Of a stretch of DNA of 64,000 nucleotides, positions 39,001-42,000 are shown piece after piece (position 1 is the first letter of the stretch; each line of letters begins with the position of its first letter). The translations under genes and the position numbers were made by a program. This DNA is from Azorinus chamasolen (Eukaryota; Mollusca; Bivalvia; Cardiida; Solecurtidae). Location of the stretch: assembly GCA_963576725.1 (NCBI GenBank), contig OY755241.1, positions 29,080,853 through 29,144,852 of the forward strand. The letters are read 5' to 3'. Under the pieces are notes generated by a model. The model ran no database searches and was not told the DNA's origin. It was given only the letters and a program-made list of their open reading frames with translations.

Positions 39001-42000
39001 TGATGTCAATATGAGGTAAATGGTGAAACAATAAAGAAAACGACATTTTTCAATTTAAACCTTTTCACACCTTTGCAAGCAGAGTAGATCAGGATTTTGA
39101 TCAGGGTCTGCTGGATGTTTGCTTATGGATTTATTTAGATAAGATTCTATGGTTTACCGTTTATGCCAAGGTAAATAAATTATTTGTTCATGTTGTTATA
39201 AAAATTCTGTAAATAAATATTTATGATATCATTATTTTTAATGTGAATATTGAACAAGGAAAGGGTTTTATCGTTTCAGCGTAGAATAGCCCATTAGTCT
39301 TTAACTATAGAGTCCAATCAATACAAAAGATTTTTAAATGACAAACAGAGCAGACCCTGATCAAGGATCTTAGAGTCCTCTGATCTGGGTCTGCACTGTT
39401 TCCACATGACAGTGCATGTGCGTCCTACATTCAAAGGGTGAACTTGTGTTACTATCCTAGCACCAATCTTGATGCTTCAAGCAACAGTCCAATCAAACAT
39501 GAAGATAAGCCGTGAGTTATGTGTCAGACGGTCAATAAACTGCAATCAGCCGCCATTCCTGCAGACTTTGATGGCCCTTTATGTTTGACAGCATACACAG
39601 GACATGTTACATTTAGCCTGCAGAGTCAACTTTTACCTGCTCAAAATTTGACCTACTCTGAATTTAAATATTTATTATTGAAATTTCTGAAATTTGTCAC
39701 TTGACCTGCATAACACAAAATAGACTTGTAAGGAGGTAAACAAACAACTCTCTTGTATTGCAATAGAGACAAAGAAGGGAAAAAGCATGCAGGACAACGT
39801 CAAGTGGACATGTACCGGGGTATGTGGAATTTTCGACCCCTGATTGGAAATAAATATTGGATCTCAACAGATTCAAACTAAATTACTATCTATAATCATT
39901 ATTAATGGGTGGTCTTACATAATACTTATCAAGCAAATTATTAACTAGAGCTGTAAATAAGGTTTATGGCATTTTTTAACAAATCTAAGAAAAATATTTT
40001 AACCCTTTCCTTCATATACATGTACATAGATATATAAATGCTTTTCCACACATTTGCAAACAATGTACATAGCTAGACCCAGATCTGACAGACAGCTCCA
40101 AGAGGAGCTGTCTGATCAGGCCTTGCTCTGTTTGCTTATCAAATTTGCGTCTTCTCTGTTTGCAAATGCGTTAAAATGTGTTTATATGAGGGAAAGGGTT
40201 AACAAATATTCACAATGTCATTATTTCTTACAAAAATATTCAACAGGGGAAGGGTTTGTACCACTCCACCAAACCCTACATGTATCTTGCTGCTACTCAT
40301 TAGAATAAAATTAACTTGGTTTAACTGAGAAATGAAGAGTCGTCCTGTACTTCATTCTCAGTTTTGTTATATTTTCTGGTCCTTCGGGATCATTAGTTTT
40401 CATGTTATTAGTTTTGAAAATTGAATACTGCTTAAGCCGGTGCTAGTGGGTGTGAGTATCGTTGCACTTTTAATTACTACTCATGAACAGACTCAATAAA
40501 ACCGAGTCTGCAGTTTTCTCTTTGTACATTTCTACTTTTGCTTTCGAGTGATCACCCATTTTCAGAATATGTTGTTTAACTGAGAATTGCATCTTATCTA
40601 CAGTCTAACCCTTTAAGCTATAGTGATAACTTTTGATGCCTTAAAGGCTTTACAGAGTTGACCCAGATCAGACACTCCTGTAGGAGCCATCTGATCAAGG
40701 TCTTTGCTTATTAAATAATAAATATAGATCAGATTCTACAGTTTTTGTTATGGTAGAAAATTCCCTGGTTTAAATGCCATGACAAAAACTCAGCTAATTA
40801 ATATTCTTACAGCATTATGAATAAGGCAATATCTCACCATGACAAAACCACGTTTTCACCAGGTTACTTATATAATTAATGTTACTGAACTTAGTTACAA
40901 GAAATATACACTTATGCAACAATAGAAGTCAACATCATAATTAGTAAATTACGGTACTTTTTAAGTTGTCCAGAGTCGGACAAGTTGAGCATAGCAATTC
41001 TACACCCCTGCATATAATCAAAAAGAAACATGTGTTTTTTATAATGGCATACATGTTTTACAATTTTTGTGTTGTATGGAGCTTGGGATAGAATCTATTT
41101 TGGCGGACCCCAGAAGTAAACAAACTAGTTTATGTTCGTTGCACATCAGCTGCTATGCAAAAATATTGGTATGTATTATTGTGTCACTGTTTAAAGAAGG
41201 GTTAGCTTATAAACAGGACCACAAATGTTTGGCATCGGGTGTGAGGGCAGCAGGCCCCATCATAAAACAGCAACAAATATCAAACCGGGTGTAGTTTTCT
41301 ATGAAAGCATTGGGCAAGCACACTTCCGGATCTTGTATGGAAGCCTGGTAGAGCACTAGATGGTAGACCTGTAACCAAGAAAAGGCCTCAGGTTCGAGTC
41401 CAGTACAGAGTCATCTGATCTGGGTCTACTCTGGCGACAAAAGGCATTTCTAATAGGTAACTGGTTGTTGGGAAAAATAGATATAATATACAGTCCACTC
41501 TCGTTATGGCGAACTCGCTTGACACAAATTTCTCGTTGACACGAAGTTTTTGTAAAGTCGCAACTTTTCTTCCCATATATTCTATATAAATTTAAGTTTT
41601 TAAGACGAATTCGAACTGATCACATTTTCGTTAAGTCGAAGTCATTTTCTGTCCCCAAAGTGTTTGTTTGCATGTAATTATCGGTGTTTGTATCGAAGTC
41701 GCACCTCTCAGTCTGATTGAATTCGAGGTGTGAATTGGACCTTTTGATCCGACCCTGGCAAAGTATGCCAGGTGATCACGACACGTAATTACAGTGTTTT
41801 GTGGGTAAACAATAACTGGTGTCAGATAATTATTCAAACTGTGGAACAATGCCGCATTGAGTGAACGTTATTTAGTAAAATGACACCTTACCGTTCATTT
41901 GTCCTAAGTATCAATCATAACTACTGTAGTAAGAAAGATAACTCTCAAGCGTCCTCGCTTCCGGACGATTTTGTAGAGATTGGATAAAAAGTAAGGCCTG